64,000 bases of DNA from Chiua virens (Eukaryota; Basidiomycota; Agaricomycetes; Boletales; Boletaceae). The notes under the pieces are model-generated. The model was given only the letters and a program-made list of their open reading frames with translations. It was not told where the DNA came from and searched no databases. The position numbers were made by a program, and so were the translations under genes. Below, one piece after another: positions 1 through 10,474 of this stretch (position 1 is its first letter; the number at the start of each line of letters is the position of its first letter). Where the stretch lies: the NCBI GenBank assembly GCA_019787685.1, contig JAHNUO010000002.1, positions 1,674,001-1,738,000 on the forward strand, given 5' to 3'.

Positions 1-2475
1 TCCAGTGATATTTTGGAGTAAAAAACCATCCGCCACCAGCTGTAGCTTCTGGCTTCCTGGATTTGGGTCCTCTGCGACCTTACGACCCCCTGGAGACATA
101 ATGAAGTCGTACGCCTGTCGTTATAAAGTCAACCATCAGCAGACTCGCCTAGCAAGAGGATCTCACAAATGGATCGACTTGAGGCACTGAACACCAACCA
201 TCGGGGGACCAATAGTGTTCGTCCAGCGGCTGAGGTCTCAACCCGATCAGCTCTCTTGCATAATCAATGTCGGGACGCGAGCCGACCCCGCGCACAAGAC
301 CGTCCACGACGCCATTTGGGACAAAGCCTTGGAATGGATGATAAGCGGGACACTGGAGATTTTCTTCTCTACGAAGCCGTCGACGAGCCGGTGACATAGG
401 TCGAAGGACTTCTTGGGGGAGAGAAATAATATGACCCTCCGTGGTCAAAACATAATGGGAATCATCGTTGTTCAGGTGATTCTCTTCGTCAAACAGAAGA
501 TACAGATACTGCGCCACATGTCAAAGTTTTCCCGAAGTCTTTGGAGAGCTAATAAAAGTACCTTCAAGGTTTCTGAGAGGGCAAATGATTCCATCCTGTC
601 GTCCCTTGCGTTGGTGCGTAAGTCCTTGATGCCGGTGAGTCCGCAGTCTACTTTGGCCCTGATAACAAGGTCCTTCAAGATGCGTTCTCCGACGTCAAGG
701 TAGTAGCTATCTCTGGTAGCCTAACCAATTTATCAGTAGAGCTCGGTTGGATCGTTACCGCAATCCCTACCCTGTAAAGATACCAAGTGGATTCAACAAA
801 TTCGGGGCGAAGAGGATATTGAAAAGACGTCGCTTGCATAGCATGGGTGTCCCAAACTTCAGGCAATCCTGAATGCCGTCTCCATAAATTCCAATCTATG
901 CAAGGAGATTAGATCAGACCGATGCGACGCACGCAAGTACGCACATATCAGATGTGATTTGATGGCGTTGGGGATATCCCCGCCAAGAACTTGCAAGCCT
1001 GGCCAGAAGGCGGAGAGCGAATCTATTGTTGAATAAACCTGGTCTCCCGTATGTGGATTGACGGTACGGTACTAAAACAAATCATCGATAGGTAGCGAGA
1101 AGAAGAAGATAATCTTACCCAGTGACCGTCAAGAGATCGCACATGTCGCATGACTGCTGCGTACCCTTCCTGCCAGACATCCAAGAACTCGACCTCCCCT
1201 GCGGCATTATAATAAGGGAAGAGAACAGTTTAAGAGATGTTGCGGACAACAACCCACCACTTAAAATGTACCATTTTAATGCATATTCATAGAAGGAGTC
1301 TATGCCTGCACCGATTCCAGTGACCTCTGGATGCATCCATGACTAGACGGAATATCAGTACTGGCACAGAATGGGAGAATTTTTGATGCTAACTCCGGTC
1401 CAGATGTTGATGGTATTAGCCACCAAACCAAGATCTGATCTTCGGTTCCATAGTGCAAAGTAAGCCTTGTAGGCGGCTTTCTCAAAGCGCTCATCGCCGG
1501 TAAGTCTACTCAGAGTAGCAAACTCTAGCATCAAGGAACCCGCGCCAGCAGTACCTAGAATCAAATGTAAGAAAGATATCGTCATCCAAACAAGGAAATG
1601 ACCGACAAGTATCTAGAGACTCTCCTCTCCGAACACCGTGCCGCAAATTAAGCTAGGAAGACGTAAGCCTCAGAATTTCATAAATTCGGATGAGACTTAC
1701 TCTAGCATAAGGAAGCCCGGTTGGTGTCGCAAATGCGGGCAATAGTCGCTTGCCGAGGTCGTAAGCCATGTCCAAAAGTTGTCCCCGATACCATGGAAGG
1801 TAAAATGATTGGTTCGGGTTACTAGCAAATATATGTCCAGACAGAAGACCACCTAGGACACGAATTGTAGTTTCAAATACTTGAGGTTTTGTATTCACGT
1901 CGAAAGAAACCCAGTCGATAACATTTTTGACCGCATCTTGAAAACCTGGTGGATCATCGAGTACTACCAGTGTGTCCAACACATCGACAAGCGTCAAGGA
2001 GAAATTTCCGGAAACATCGTTGACTGCTATATTTGCCCTAGACCCGACGTGAGTATCGTTCTCCACACGAACAGACAACCATACGGATTCTCCCAGTCAG
2101 GACCTCTCCCTGTACAGGAAAGGGGTGAGAGCTTGCGCTGGTCAATATCATGTAACTCATGCGTTGATGAAACTAAGTCACCTCATCGAGGGGGAAGGCT
2201 TCAAAGTTCTTAAACAACGCCGCCAACGAGAAAGACGAGGAACGCACCCCTTGACATGTAACTTTCAAACCCATGGTACCATAGATCCCGAGTAGCATCA
2301 CTACAAGGTGTTAACCTCGGTCTGCCGACCAAATCAAAAGCGTACCGGAACGACAGCTTCCGCTGAGTTGTCCATACACTTGCTCCGACGGTCGATGCCT
2401 GAGCAAAAACAGGACTTTCAAGAGCAGGCTAACAAATAAACAGTGAGTGAGGGTGGCCAAAACTGCTTTGGCCAT
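1..2475 (-). CDS. MNL1: EDEM-like GH47 protein (ER-associated degradation), 3' end outside window
   Basis: Glycoside hydrolase family 47 protein of the EDEM/Mnl1 type, which trims mannose from misfolded glycoproteins in the ER lumen to mark them for degradation. Reading leftwards, spliced exons carry [27 protein letters not shown], then [41 protein letters not shown] and [17 protein letters not shown], all GH47/EDEM signatures in the expected order. The last exons hold [13 protein letters not shown] text ([18 protein letters not shown]) and, after a 52-nt intron at 115-166, a further open frame to the window edge, where EDEM proteins carry their C-terminal region. A hydrophobic stretch near 2475 ([18 protein letters not shown]) suits a signal peptide, but its splice to the next exon is unresolved, so the start is tentative. 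The gene shares a short promoter with the next gene. Confidence 0.85.
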
Positions 2476-2609
2476 TTCATGACGCGCAAAGACTGCAGCA
2501 ACGACGCGACCACCGACGTGGCATCCGTGTAATGGAAGAAGGGTCACGTGATCGATAATATTATCGCACCGCCGTATCGACCGTCTTGCTCCATTGAACG
2601 CCCAGGACC
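2476..2609. promoter_or_regulatory. Short bidirectional promoter, EDEM-like / ZNRD2-like
   Basis: Only about 134 bases separate the proposed start codons of two divergent genes, so both promoters must lie here or overlap coding sequence. It contains a CACGTGATC core at about 2546. No convincing TATA box is visible. The left border depends on the uncertain EDEM start. Confidence 0.4.
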
Positions 2610-3849
2610 ATGAGTAAGATCATCGACGTGTCCAGCAAGCTCGCTGACTACATGCTAACAGGATGGGTATGATTCAGACCACTCCTTTGCCACCAACCTT
2701 ACTCATGGGCGTGACCATCCCCAGGTGCTCACAGACTCGCTGTGTCCTACACCCTCCTGCAGCGGAGCACCGCTACTGAGATCACCAGAAGGCCGACAGC
2801 CCGTCGTTCACTTTTGTGCCAACTGTGGTGCGCCTGTAAAAGGTACGCAGACTGTTTGCCATCATCATCACTAGATGCATCACCCTTGCAAAAGCGGCTC
2901 AGCTTAGCGATGGAACAGAGTCTCAATCATCCTCAACTTTTTCCTCAGCATCACACGGCTCAAGGCCATCGACCCCTCCTACGGACCTCTCCAGCACATT
3001 GAGCTCGCCCACCTTCGCTCCCCCAGTCGAGACCGAGGATATGATTCGACGTCGCCAGCAATCAGAACGAGCGTCAACTGAAATTGGGAAACGTTTACTA
3101 AAAGGGTGGACAATGCTAGCGGATGAGTGTCCCAATACCCGATGCTATGGAGTTCCGCTTGTCAGACCGCCAAAGACAGGAATCGACAAGGATCCTCCCA
3201 AGGTCCGTGATGATCTTGCACAGTTTGGTCATCGTGCACACCATCGTTTCAACCAGGAATGTGTCATTTGTGGGACCGTATATGTTACCGAAGACTCTGA
3301 GGGGTGGCAGCGTCTCGTCCCCATATCGGCAGGCTCATCGGCACCCGAAAACCGACAAACTTGGGAGCAGTCGAGACCCTCTGACAAGGGTAAATCCGTC
3401 TCCCGTAACAGCCCACAGCCAATCCAGCTTCCCACTCTTGATCCTCCTCTACATACCCCCAAGGTAATTTTGATCTAGCCGCAGGAAACCCGTCTGACAC
3501 TTCGATTAGTCGACTGCGGACCTTCCCTATCAAACAAGTTCTGAATTCCGAAATACGCAGCTGGTAACTCTTCACATAATTCTCCCGAAATTGTTTATGT
3601 ACTTAGCTTGGCGTACAGGTGGCCGCTCTTCCGGCAACTACCGTACCCCTTGATGCATCCGTTCAGGCTCTGGAGTTAGCCCTGGGGGCGCTGTCGGAGA
3701 GACTTACTATGATTTCCACCAGTCCAAGTCTCTTGGATCCGCCGAGCGTTGCAGCAACCGCGGAGGCGATCGGGAAAGTTGCTCATGCTCTTGGACAGGT
3801 GAAGCAACTTCAACATCGATGTGGCGGTATGAATGGTCTGATCCCGTAG
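2610..3849 (+). CDS. ZNRD2/SSSCA1-like protein with two zinc-ribbon repeats
   Basis: Exon 1 (2610-2666) gives MSKIIDVSSKLADYMLTGW; after an intron at 2667-2724 comes VLTDSLCPTPSCSGAPLL and HFCANCG, a C-x4-C...C-x2-C zinc ribbon. A second copy follows: RLLKGWTMLADECPNTRC, then after another intron ECVICGTVY. The pairing of GWxxLxDxCPxxxCxxPLxR with a downstream CxxCG is the Sjogren syndrome/scleroderma autoantigen 1 (ZNRD2) family signature; such proteins are small zinc-binding factors of poorly defined role linked to mitosis in animals. Between the repeats lies a Ser/Pro/Thr-rich linker, and the last exon (from about 3619) is a helical tail VAALPATTVPLDASVQALEL. At least four introns are inferred; the splice after the first ribbon uses an AAG acceptor and is less certain. 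Confidence 0.75.
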
Positions 3850-4240
3850 CGGAGCGCCGCTCGTTGACGGCGTGGTGCGGCTGGGTGGCTATGGCGTCAG
3901 TCCTTTCCCGGGCGTCCTTAAATAAAGATTCAGCATGAGACTTGTCGAAGTTGGAATAGGGTTGATGCAGTGATATCCCGGTATGAGTGAGGTTATACGG
4001 AGAGGAAGTGGATAACTAGTTGATAGCGATTGTGAGCCTGAGGTGGAGTATCATTTGGTGATACACAGGAGCGATGATCATTTACATATGCCTCGTGTCG
4101 CATATCTAAAGGGACATGCTGTAAAGTGGGTTGCCCACGACCAACGGGACCATCCGGCTGCCTCATGCCCGCCGTAGTCCCATAAGTTCTTAAACCAGGC
4201 GGATGCTAGCCATGCATCAACCTTCCCCTGCACCTTGAGC
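3850..4240. other. Intergenic, nothing recognised
   Basis: About 390 bases between two plus-strand genes. It must hold the terminator of the ZNRD2-like gene and the promoter of the next. No RNA gene, repeat or conserved coding segment could be identified. Confidence 0.4.
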
Positions 4241-6193
4241 ATGCCCTTTAACATGTTCAAGGCATTCTCTGGTTCTCGCAATCGCACCCATCGCGATGAT
4301 CCCTCCGCTATATATAATAGTTTTCCACAGGGTTATCCACCGGGAGAACCAGATTTCCCGCCAGAAACTACGGTTCGATCACCTCAAGTCTTGAGAAGAT
4401 CAAGCATAAAGGCAAGTCGTGTTCCTCGTCATGTGAAGACTCGTTTTTCACCCTTCATTTGCAGAGGAGGGAACCCGTAAGTAGTCACATTGATCCGTGG
4501 TATCTCGGACTTGCTTTATAATTCGATGTTATCAGGTCTTCACTCCATTGCCGTCGCGCACACCGACGGATACAGGTGACTATGCTGAAAGCTACGTCCG
4601 AGTCGACAGTCCCGATGCCGTGATGAGAGGTACTCTCAATGCCCGACCAGTCAAGATGGACCCGGGTTTCCCCCCTCTTGACGGCCCTCTCTCAGAGGCC
4701 TTATCAGAACGCGAGCTTGCGGGAGGACTACATGGCACGCCAAGATTACCGCCGCAAATCCAACGAGCTGGCTCGTTCCACAGTGTTCACGGGCCTGGGG
4801 ACCGAGTTAATCACAACGAGCCCATCATCATGAACTCATCCCCAACCAGGTCCTCCGGAAGTGATCATACCATTGAAGCCTTGCATACTCCGCCTCTATC
4901 GCATCCGAGTGACAGAGTGGTAAGTTCAGGATAGTCACCTATCTGTATAGCTGACATTACGCGCCCCTGATAGATTCCGCCACTCCCGCGTAGTTATTCT
5001 GGCGTTTACGGTGCAGGCTCAAGGTCACCGACCGATATCTACGGCAGCCATCCCTATGACGTAGTGCATGATGTTTGTCCCTCCCTCGTTCCCGAGAGAT
5101 TCGTACCTGAATTTTCTTTTTTAGTCCCACGGGCACCACAATGGAGAAATCTACCTCGACCGACATGACCGGGGAGGTAGCTACGAAAAAGGAGGTCCGA
5201 TTTACTATATCATTCCAGGTGGAATGAATGTCATTTTCCAAGACGAGCATGGAAACGAGATAACTAGGTATGACTTGCTTTACATTGAGTTGCCGACTAC
5301 GATGTTGGTCCCTTTTCAGAGTCGGGGACTTCAGTGGGAGGACACGGCCATTGCGTCCGGGTCCCTTCGTGGTCCAAGATGAGCATGGGAGAGAATTATA
5401 TAGGTGTGTGTGTGTCGTTTCGCGTGTCGTGCACCTTCTCAAACGCGTGGATAGATATGATGGTCACGACAGAGGGACTCATCGGGGAGGGTATACCGAC
5501 CCGCAGATTGTCCAAATCGATGCTCCCAATAATCCCGGCTACCATAGGTAGGATGCTGGTATTCTTACCTTGTCTGAATAGTTCCTGAGAACGCTTTCAG
5601 GCGTGATAGGAGTTACCCATCCCATGGTTACCGCCCCGACCCCTCGTATAGGCGGGGCTATGACTCGGACCATTACCCAAGTCATAGGGATCATCGTGAT
5701 CACAGAGAAAAAGATTGGCATGATCAACGAGATCACCGGTATCGAGGTTATGCTGACTATCCCAGCTATAATGAATACAGAGACCACCGTGACAGAGGTT
5801 ACAGGGACCATGGCTCCCGCAGGGAATATGGAGGTCACGTGAGAGACCATCACGACGGGTACCGAGATCATTATGGTGGATATAGGCCCCACAAGGAATA
5901 TACAATCGAAGGGAGACCGGAGATACAACCCCCAAACAGAGTGTCCTCTCGAGCATCGCATCGGTCATACACTCATGGCAGCCAACTGTCCATAGACAGA
6001 GTGCCTCACCAGTACACCGGGTAAGCCTGATCTCTCTGGTCCTTGTCTTGCATCGACTAAAGTCCCATGAAGCTCCATTCTCGACGACAGACGGTCAGGA
6101 AGAGACTATGCACCCTCGCATGCTTCCGTGCAACACCACGAAGACGGTGTGGACCTTAATATTGCTGGTGGGTTAGAAGCGCTTCACATTTGA
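4241..6193 (+). CDS. Basidiomycete protein of unknown function with repeated QDEHG motif and Arg/Asp/His/Tyr-rich tail
   Basis: Not assigned to a known family. The ATG at 4241 (MPFNMFKAFSGSRNRTHRDD) is the first in a long coding stretch. A Pro/Ser-rich disordered N-terminus is followed by a short ordered-looking module, GPIYYIIPGGMNVIFQDEHG, spliced to VGDFS and then GPFVVQDEHGRELYR, so a QDEHG segment occurs twice on adjacent exons. After a Tyr/Asp linker (DPQIVQIDAPNNPGYHR) comes a long low-complexity tail of RDH, RGY and DHRD repeats (about 5590-5900). The final intron starts at the GGGTAAGC near 6020 and, with the acceptor GACGACAG, leads to an exon ending EDGVDLNIAGGLEALHI and TGA at 6191. 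At least six introns. Charged repetitive tails of this kind are common in RNA-binding or condensate proteins, but no RNA-binding fold is visible. Confidence 0.65.
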
Positions 6194-6374
6194 AGGTACT
6201 TTTTTTCCTAAATATTTATGAGTTCTTCTGTGTCGTCTACTCTCGTACACGTGTTATGCTCGTCTTGGATATAAAGTGTATTTTACAACCCGATGAACAT
6301 TGAATTAACATTGACAAGACATGCCTGGAGGATGGGAACCGGGTCGCTGGTAACTTCATGGTTATCTTTTTACT

Positions 6375-7500
6375 CTAACGTGGCCATTGGCGCATTTTCC
6401 GGCGGCCAGTGCCATGGGCCATTTTCCTTGGTCCTGTCACTGACGCAATTTCCTCTCGACTAAGTTTGAGAGCACCTCCAACGAATTTCCCGACGCCCAT
6501 TCCTAGGCCTCTCGCTCGCTTCTTCTTCGGCGCAGATGTGCTCGAGTCATAAAGCCGCTTGAGGGTCGGATGATAATTACCGAGATTTTTGGCCTGCCGG
6601 GGGATCAACAAGAGATTGGGGGCCACAATACACGCATTACCTCTTCGAGAGTCTTTTTCTCTTGCTCCTTTTGTTTCCGAGCCAAGCCTTCCCGCACACG
6701 CTTCGCAGCTTTATTACGCTCCTCTTGACGAGATGCATTTTCACCCTTTCCAAGCTTGGCCTCTCCTGCCAACTCCAAGACTCGCCCTGTCAATGCCCTC
6801 CCCCTCTGTGCGTGATCAAGATCCAGCTCGGGGTTGAGGGATCCCGACAGTAGTTTGGTGTGCACTAGGCGGTGAAGGATCGCATCATTTTGTGCGTTGG
6901 TCCTTCCAGTAAATCAGAACCTCTGGATCACTAGAAATAGAGAAGAAAACGGGAACGCATACCGTTCCTCGTCAGACTCTTCGTTGGGTATCCTTTCTTT
7001 CGATATAGGTTGCGTGGAGGACGTCACGTTGGATACTTTGGACGACTGGAAAGAAAATGAGATTCATGTGTGATATCCGAAACATGAAAGTCGGTATACC
7101 ATGAACGATTTCCTGAGTTCCTTGGCCGAAAGGTTGATTTCTCGTTGCTTCCATGTCGATCCTACGAATACGGTGACATTTGGTGTGCGCGATGAACTCG
7201 CGGTGAAGCCATCATCCCCTTGTTCTGATCCTGTGGAACCTATTCACTATGCGGTAGAAACACTTTGATGATTCTGCACATACCACTATCGTGTTCGTCG
7301 TCTAAAGCTGACTCGGAAGCGCTACTACCGCCAGCCGACTCGGATGAGCCAATACCTTTCCATTCTTCCTCGGACTCTGAATCATTCCGATCGTTGGTTT
7401 CAAATTTTTTCGTTGATAGAATGTCAAAGGCGCTCAGGAATTGCTGGCCGTGAGTATTGAGTATGCTGAGAAGCCTTTCCTTGTCGTTTTGTGTTGTCAT
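6375..7500 (-). CDS. FAF1: FAF1-like 40S ribosome biogenesis factor
   Basis: Small nucleolar protein needed for 18S rRNA maturation in yeast. The start MTTQNDKERLLSILNTHG at 7500 precedes an acidic Ser/Glu/Asp stretch (SESEEEWKG). Middle exons read FMSSKVSNVTSS and LHRLVHTKLLSGS, and then a basic coiled-coil segment RKQKEQEKKTLEE. The last exon has GLGMGVGKFVGGALKLSREE, matching the family's conserved FKGGxLKLSxxD box, and ends in a basic tail. The order acidic N-terminus, SKV segment and GGxLKLS box is what supports FAF1 rather than a generic basic nucleolar protein. About four introns. It diverges from the next gene across only 97 bases. Confidence 0.75.
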
Positions 7501-7597
7501 AGCCAAGACCGAGAAGTTGGCGCACTGCGGCGGATGTGGTGTGTGACTTCAGCTCTTGCGTCACTTCACCTTAGACTCAAGTACTCACCTCAAGCCC

Positions 7598-8437
7598 ATG
7601 TCAAAGAACGGCAAGAGCAAACCCACAACACTACATAAACCTCTCATAGAGATACCCGAAGAGGAGCAATGGCGGCTCATACGAGAAAGTGGCTTGCTTG
7701 AGAGGATCAAAGATTCCGGCCCCGACCTTATCGACGGTGTCCTCGTCCGCACTCACAGGTCCAGCGGCGACTGACGAAGAGGAGCATGATGGTCCATCCC
7801 CGCTTGCAGAAGAAATATTCAATGCGCTTATAATCATAATGCCACACACTTTCTTCCTCATCATGATGGACATGTGAGTACAGCGACGACAAGTATTGAC
7901 ACTAAATCATTGACGCACGTCACAAGCTTGATCCACCACCAGTACGCAAAAAAAGCATCTTTCAGGTGATATTACAGGCAGGCTTGTGAATACGTTCCCG
8001 AGTACGCGTTTATAAGTTTCAGTAATCGTCTCAGCGAACTCACGCGACTCTCAAGTCATGGCCATCTTCGTGTTCTACAGTGAGATATTTGGTTTCAACC
8101 TCCATTGAAATTAGCATTGACAGTCACGAATCAGCAAATCGGTATAAGAACCAGCACGATAATGCAGATTGCGTTGTTCTTGCTCTCCCTTGGTGTTGGT
8201 CCACGCATGATATGGCTTGTCAACCGTGGATCCTGGTTAAAGAATATAGCCCAGGCAAGTAACATGCACATCCGGAATCGGGAATCATCTCAACGTATGC
8301 AATACCATCATCAGTGCCCCCAGTTCGCCACCATTTGGTTGTACACCGTCATCCAACTCAAGCTATCTTTCGCACTCCTTAGCCTTGCCCTAATAGGGGG
8401 TTGGACTTGGTGGACGGGAATGAAACTGTTGCTCTGA
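7598..8437 (+). CDS. DUF7719-like fungal integral membrane protein
   Basis: The start MSKNGKSKPTTLHKPLIEIP gives a hydrophilic N-terminus. It is followed by a membrane segment, EEIFNALIIIMPHTFFLIMM, a short HHQYAKKASF loop, a second segment around PILAIFVFY, a third, QIALFLLSLGVGPRMIWLVN, and a last helix in the exon QCPQFATIWLYTVIQLKLS that ends GGWTWWTGMKLLL. The pattern of HHQY, WLVN and CPxxxTxWxYTxxQ between helices resembles a conserved fungal family catalogued as DUF7719, function unknown. About four introns. The reading frame changes between 7688 and 7756; a splice using GTGGCT as donor and CACAG as acceptor keeps it open but the donor is weak, so that junction needs transcript support. 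Confidence 0.65.
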
Positions 8438-8815
8438 TATCCGTAGACACTTGATTCTCGTATATCCTAGTTAAGTATAATACATGGACATTGATAGACA
8501 AGAATCTGGGTAGTTAGCCTGCCAGGGTGGAATGTACGCCACGGGTGTATGTGTCCACATGGTGGAGGAGAGGTTAAAGGCTCTCAGTACAATAGGACAC
8601 ATGCTCCGGAACTGGAAAAAAATAGTGGCGAAGGTTATTTTCTGCTCGATAATACGCCCCAGTTGGACATGATCTTGAATCCGGAGGGCACCTTATACCA
8701 GCATGTTTCCTACTCAGGAGACATTGGACCATTATTCAAATGTTCGGTCTCGATCGTTCCTGTGAAGCCCTGCGCGAATTATATAATCCCAAGTCGTCTA
8801 ACTTGTAGCAGTTAA
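8438..8815. other. Intergenic between convergent genes, nothing recognised
   Basis: About 378 bases between two gene 3' ends. The open frame at 8549-8815 on the plus strand has no recognisable protein features and no plausible splice partner. It is taken as chance. Confidence 0.35.
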
Positions 8816-10456
8816 CTAAACGCCATCGCCTTGATCGAGCTCGCCAACGAGAAGCTCGACCTTAGCCTGCCACACGAAATCAATAAATTAGCACGAGGAC
8901 ATTGACTTCACGAACAGAATAGGCCGTAGTTACGGCCTTCGAGAACTTGACGCAGCACACGTAGTTGCCACTTCAGACGACGGTTCAAATGACGATGAAT
9001 TGCATTTCGGTGAGTATCAATGCGATCGGCAAATGCCCTGAAAACCCTGTCGTCCCGTGCGAAGTAGTAAAACTGAGAAGCATGAATGTTTTGCAAGAAT
9101 TTCTGCCACAGGGATACTCACCGGTATCTGGTCTGCCTCGATCATTTCAAGTGCCATTGACCAAGCACTGAGCATGAGAAGGTCTGCGGTGGCGTTTGCC
9201 ACGCTAACAGGATTTCTTAGCATTAAAATACTAAGATGTTGTTCCGCTCACTAATCCTCAAGTGAAGCTATTGCATCAGCCTTACTCAGTTCTTTGGTCG
9301 CAAATTTTCTCACTGCAGCTGAGGCTGTATCAACAGGTTTGCCAGCCGTACCTGATCGCAATGCAAGCGAAACGGTCGACACCTGGGCTCGTATCCATTT
9401 GTCACCTTCGCTCATGACAAGAGTCTGTAAAAAGGAAGGCTATCAAGTCGCTTTGGGATTTGTGCAACCCATAATCAATCGCAAGTTTGAGATTCGTTCC
9501 TAGACATGGGTAAGTTAACGAGCAGACGAAAAGTATTCACTTATGCTTAAGGCTTTCAAGATGACCTTAGTCTTTGGCAACTGTACTTCGCTGTCGTCAA
9601 GGTGGTTTATCCAGCGCGAGAAAGCACCGAGCAGGATTATTGCCACGTCTATGTGTGATTGACCTATCCGCATGGCATGAAGGAGGGGGGTGGCATCACC
9701 AGTCTTCCGCAATAGGAGCTATACAAGGTGAGATCACACATGCTTTCTATAGGTCACGAAAACTAACCGGAAATGCACTATCTCGAATTTCCATGAGAAA
9801 CATGAAGGTCTTTGTGTTCAATGGCTCTGAAGACTTCAAAGGGCTATTAACGACGCCGGTCAGAAATTCTACGGCCATCGAGGATAAAACCTCCACACCT
9901 GGGGCTCTTTCCATGTCTTGGTCGAACTGAACTTTGGTATGCTGAAACTCCAACTTGATGGAGTAGTTGGCGATGTCGGAGAGGCATTTGAGGAGACACT
10001 ATCTCGTCTTTCGCGTGTTGAACCATTGGTTTCTTCGTCGAGTGGAGGAGAAGACGGCGGTGTAGGACTGCGGCGCAATTGCTGGAGGATAGCTCTAGGA
10101 GCGGCTTGGCAGGCTTCACGCTGTAAGAAAGCTCGAGGAACGTTGGCGACAATGTATACCGATAAGTGATGATACGAACCTGTAGATGGGAGGCGTTCAG
10201 GCAGACAAAGCTCGGAGCTGAGTCGATTGCGTGGTACAGGTTTTAGCGACGGAGACTCTGAGTTGAGTTTCTCTATGAGGGATAATATTATCGGGGCATT
10301 GTTGAGCATGTCAGTGAGAATAAGCTGTGTGTTGTGCGCGAGGCTCTGAATCAACCCATGAGAGTGTGTGGAACAAGTGATTCGGATTCGGCTCGAGAGC
10401 TTCCCTAATTTGAGGTCGTATGAAACGGTAGTCAATATTTCTTGGTCCTTGATCAT
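8816..10456 (-). CDS. Conserved-looking fungal protein of unknown function
   Basis: Not assigned to a family. Starting at 10456, exon 1 is helical (SLAHNTQLILTDMLNNAPII). After a polar Ser/Pro linker the frame continues with VEFLTGVVNSPLKSSEPLNT, then KTGDATPLLHAMRIGQSHID and VAIILLGAFSRWINHLDD, which resembles a helical ankyrin- or armadillo-like arrangement. Later exons read DLIASFLQTLVMSEGDKW, ATADLLMLSAWSMALEMIEA and RDDRVFRAFADRIDTHRNAI, and a last exon appears to end VELLVGELDQGDGV with TAG at 8816-8818; the final splice is not resolved. Nothing suggests an enzyme. It starts head to head with the Dicer-like gene. Confidence 0.6.
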
Positions 10457-10474
10457 TTCTATCGTCCTTTCCTA

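Noticed and set aside
7735..7756. A 22-base intron in the DUF7719-like gene
   Set aside because: Too short to be spliced; a longer intron from 7688 gives the same downstream frame.
8549..8815. 88-codon plus-strand open frame
   Set aside because: No protein-like features, no splice partners, located between convergent gene ends.
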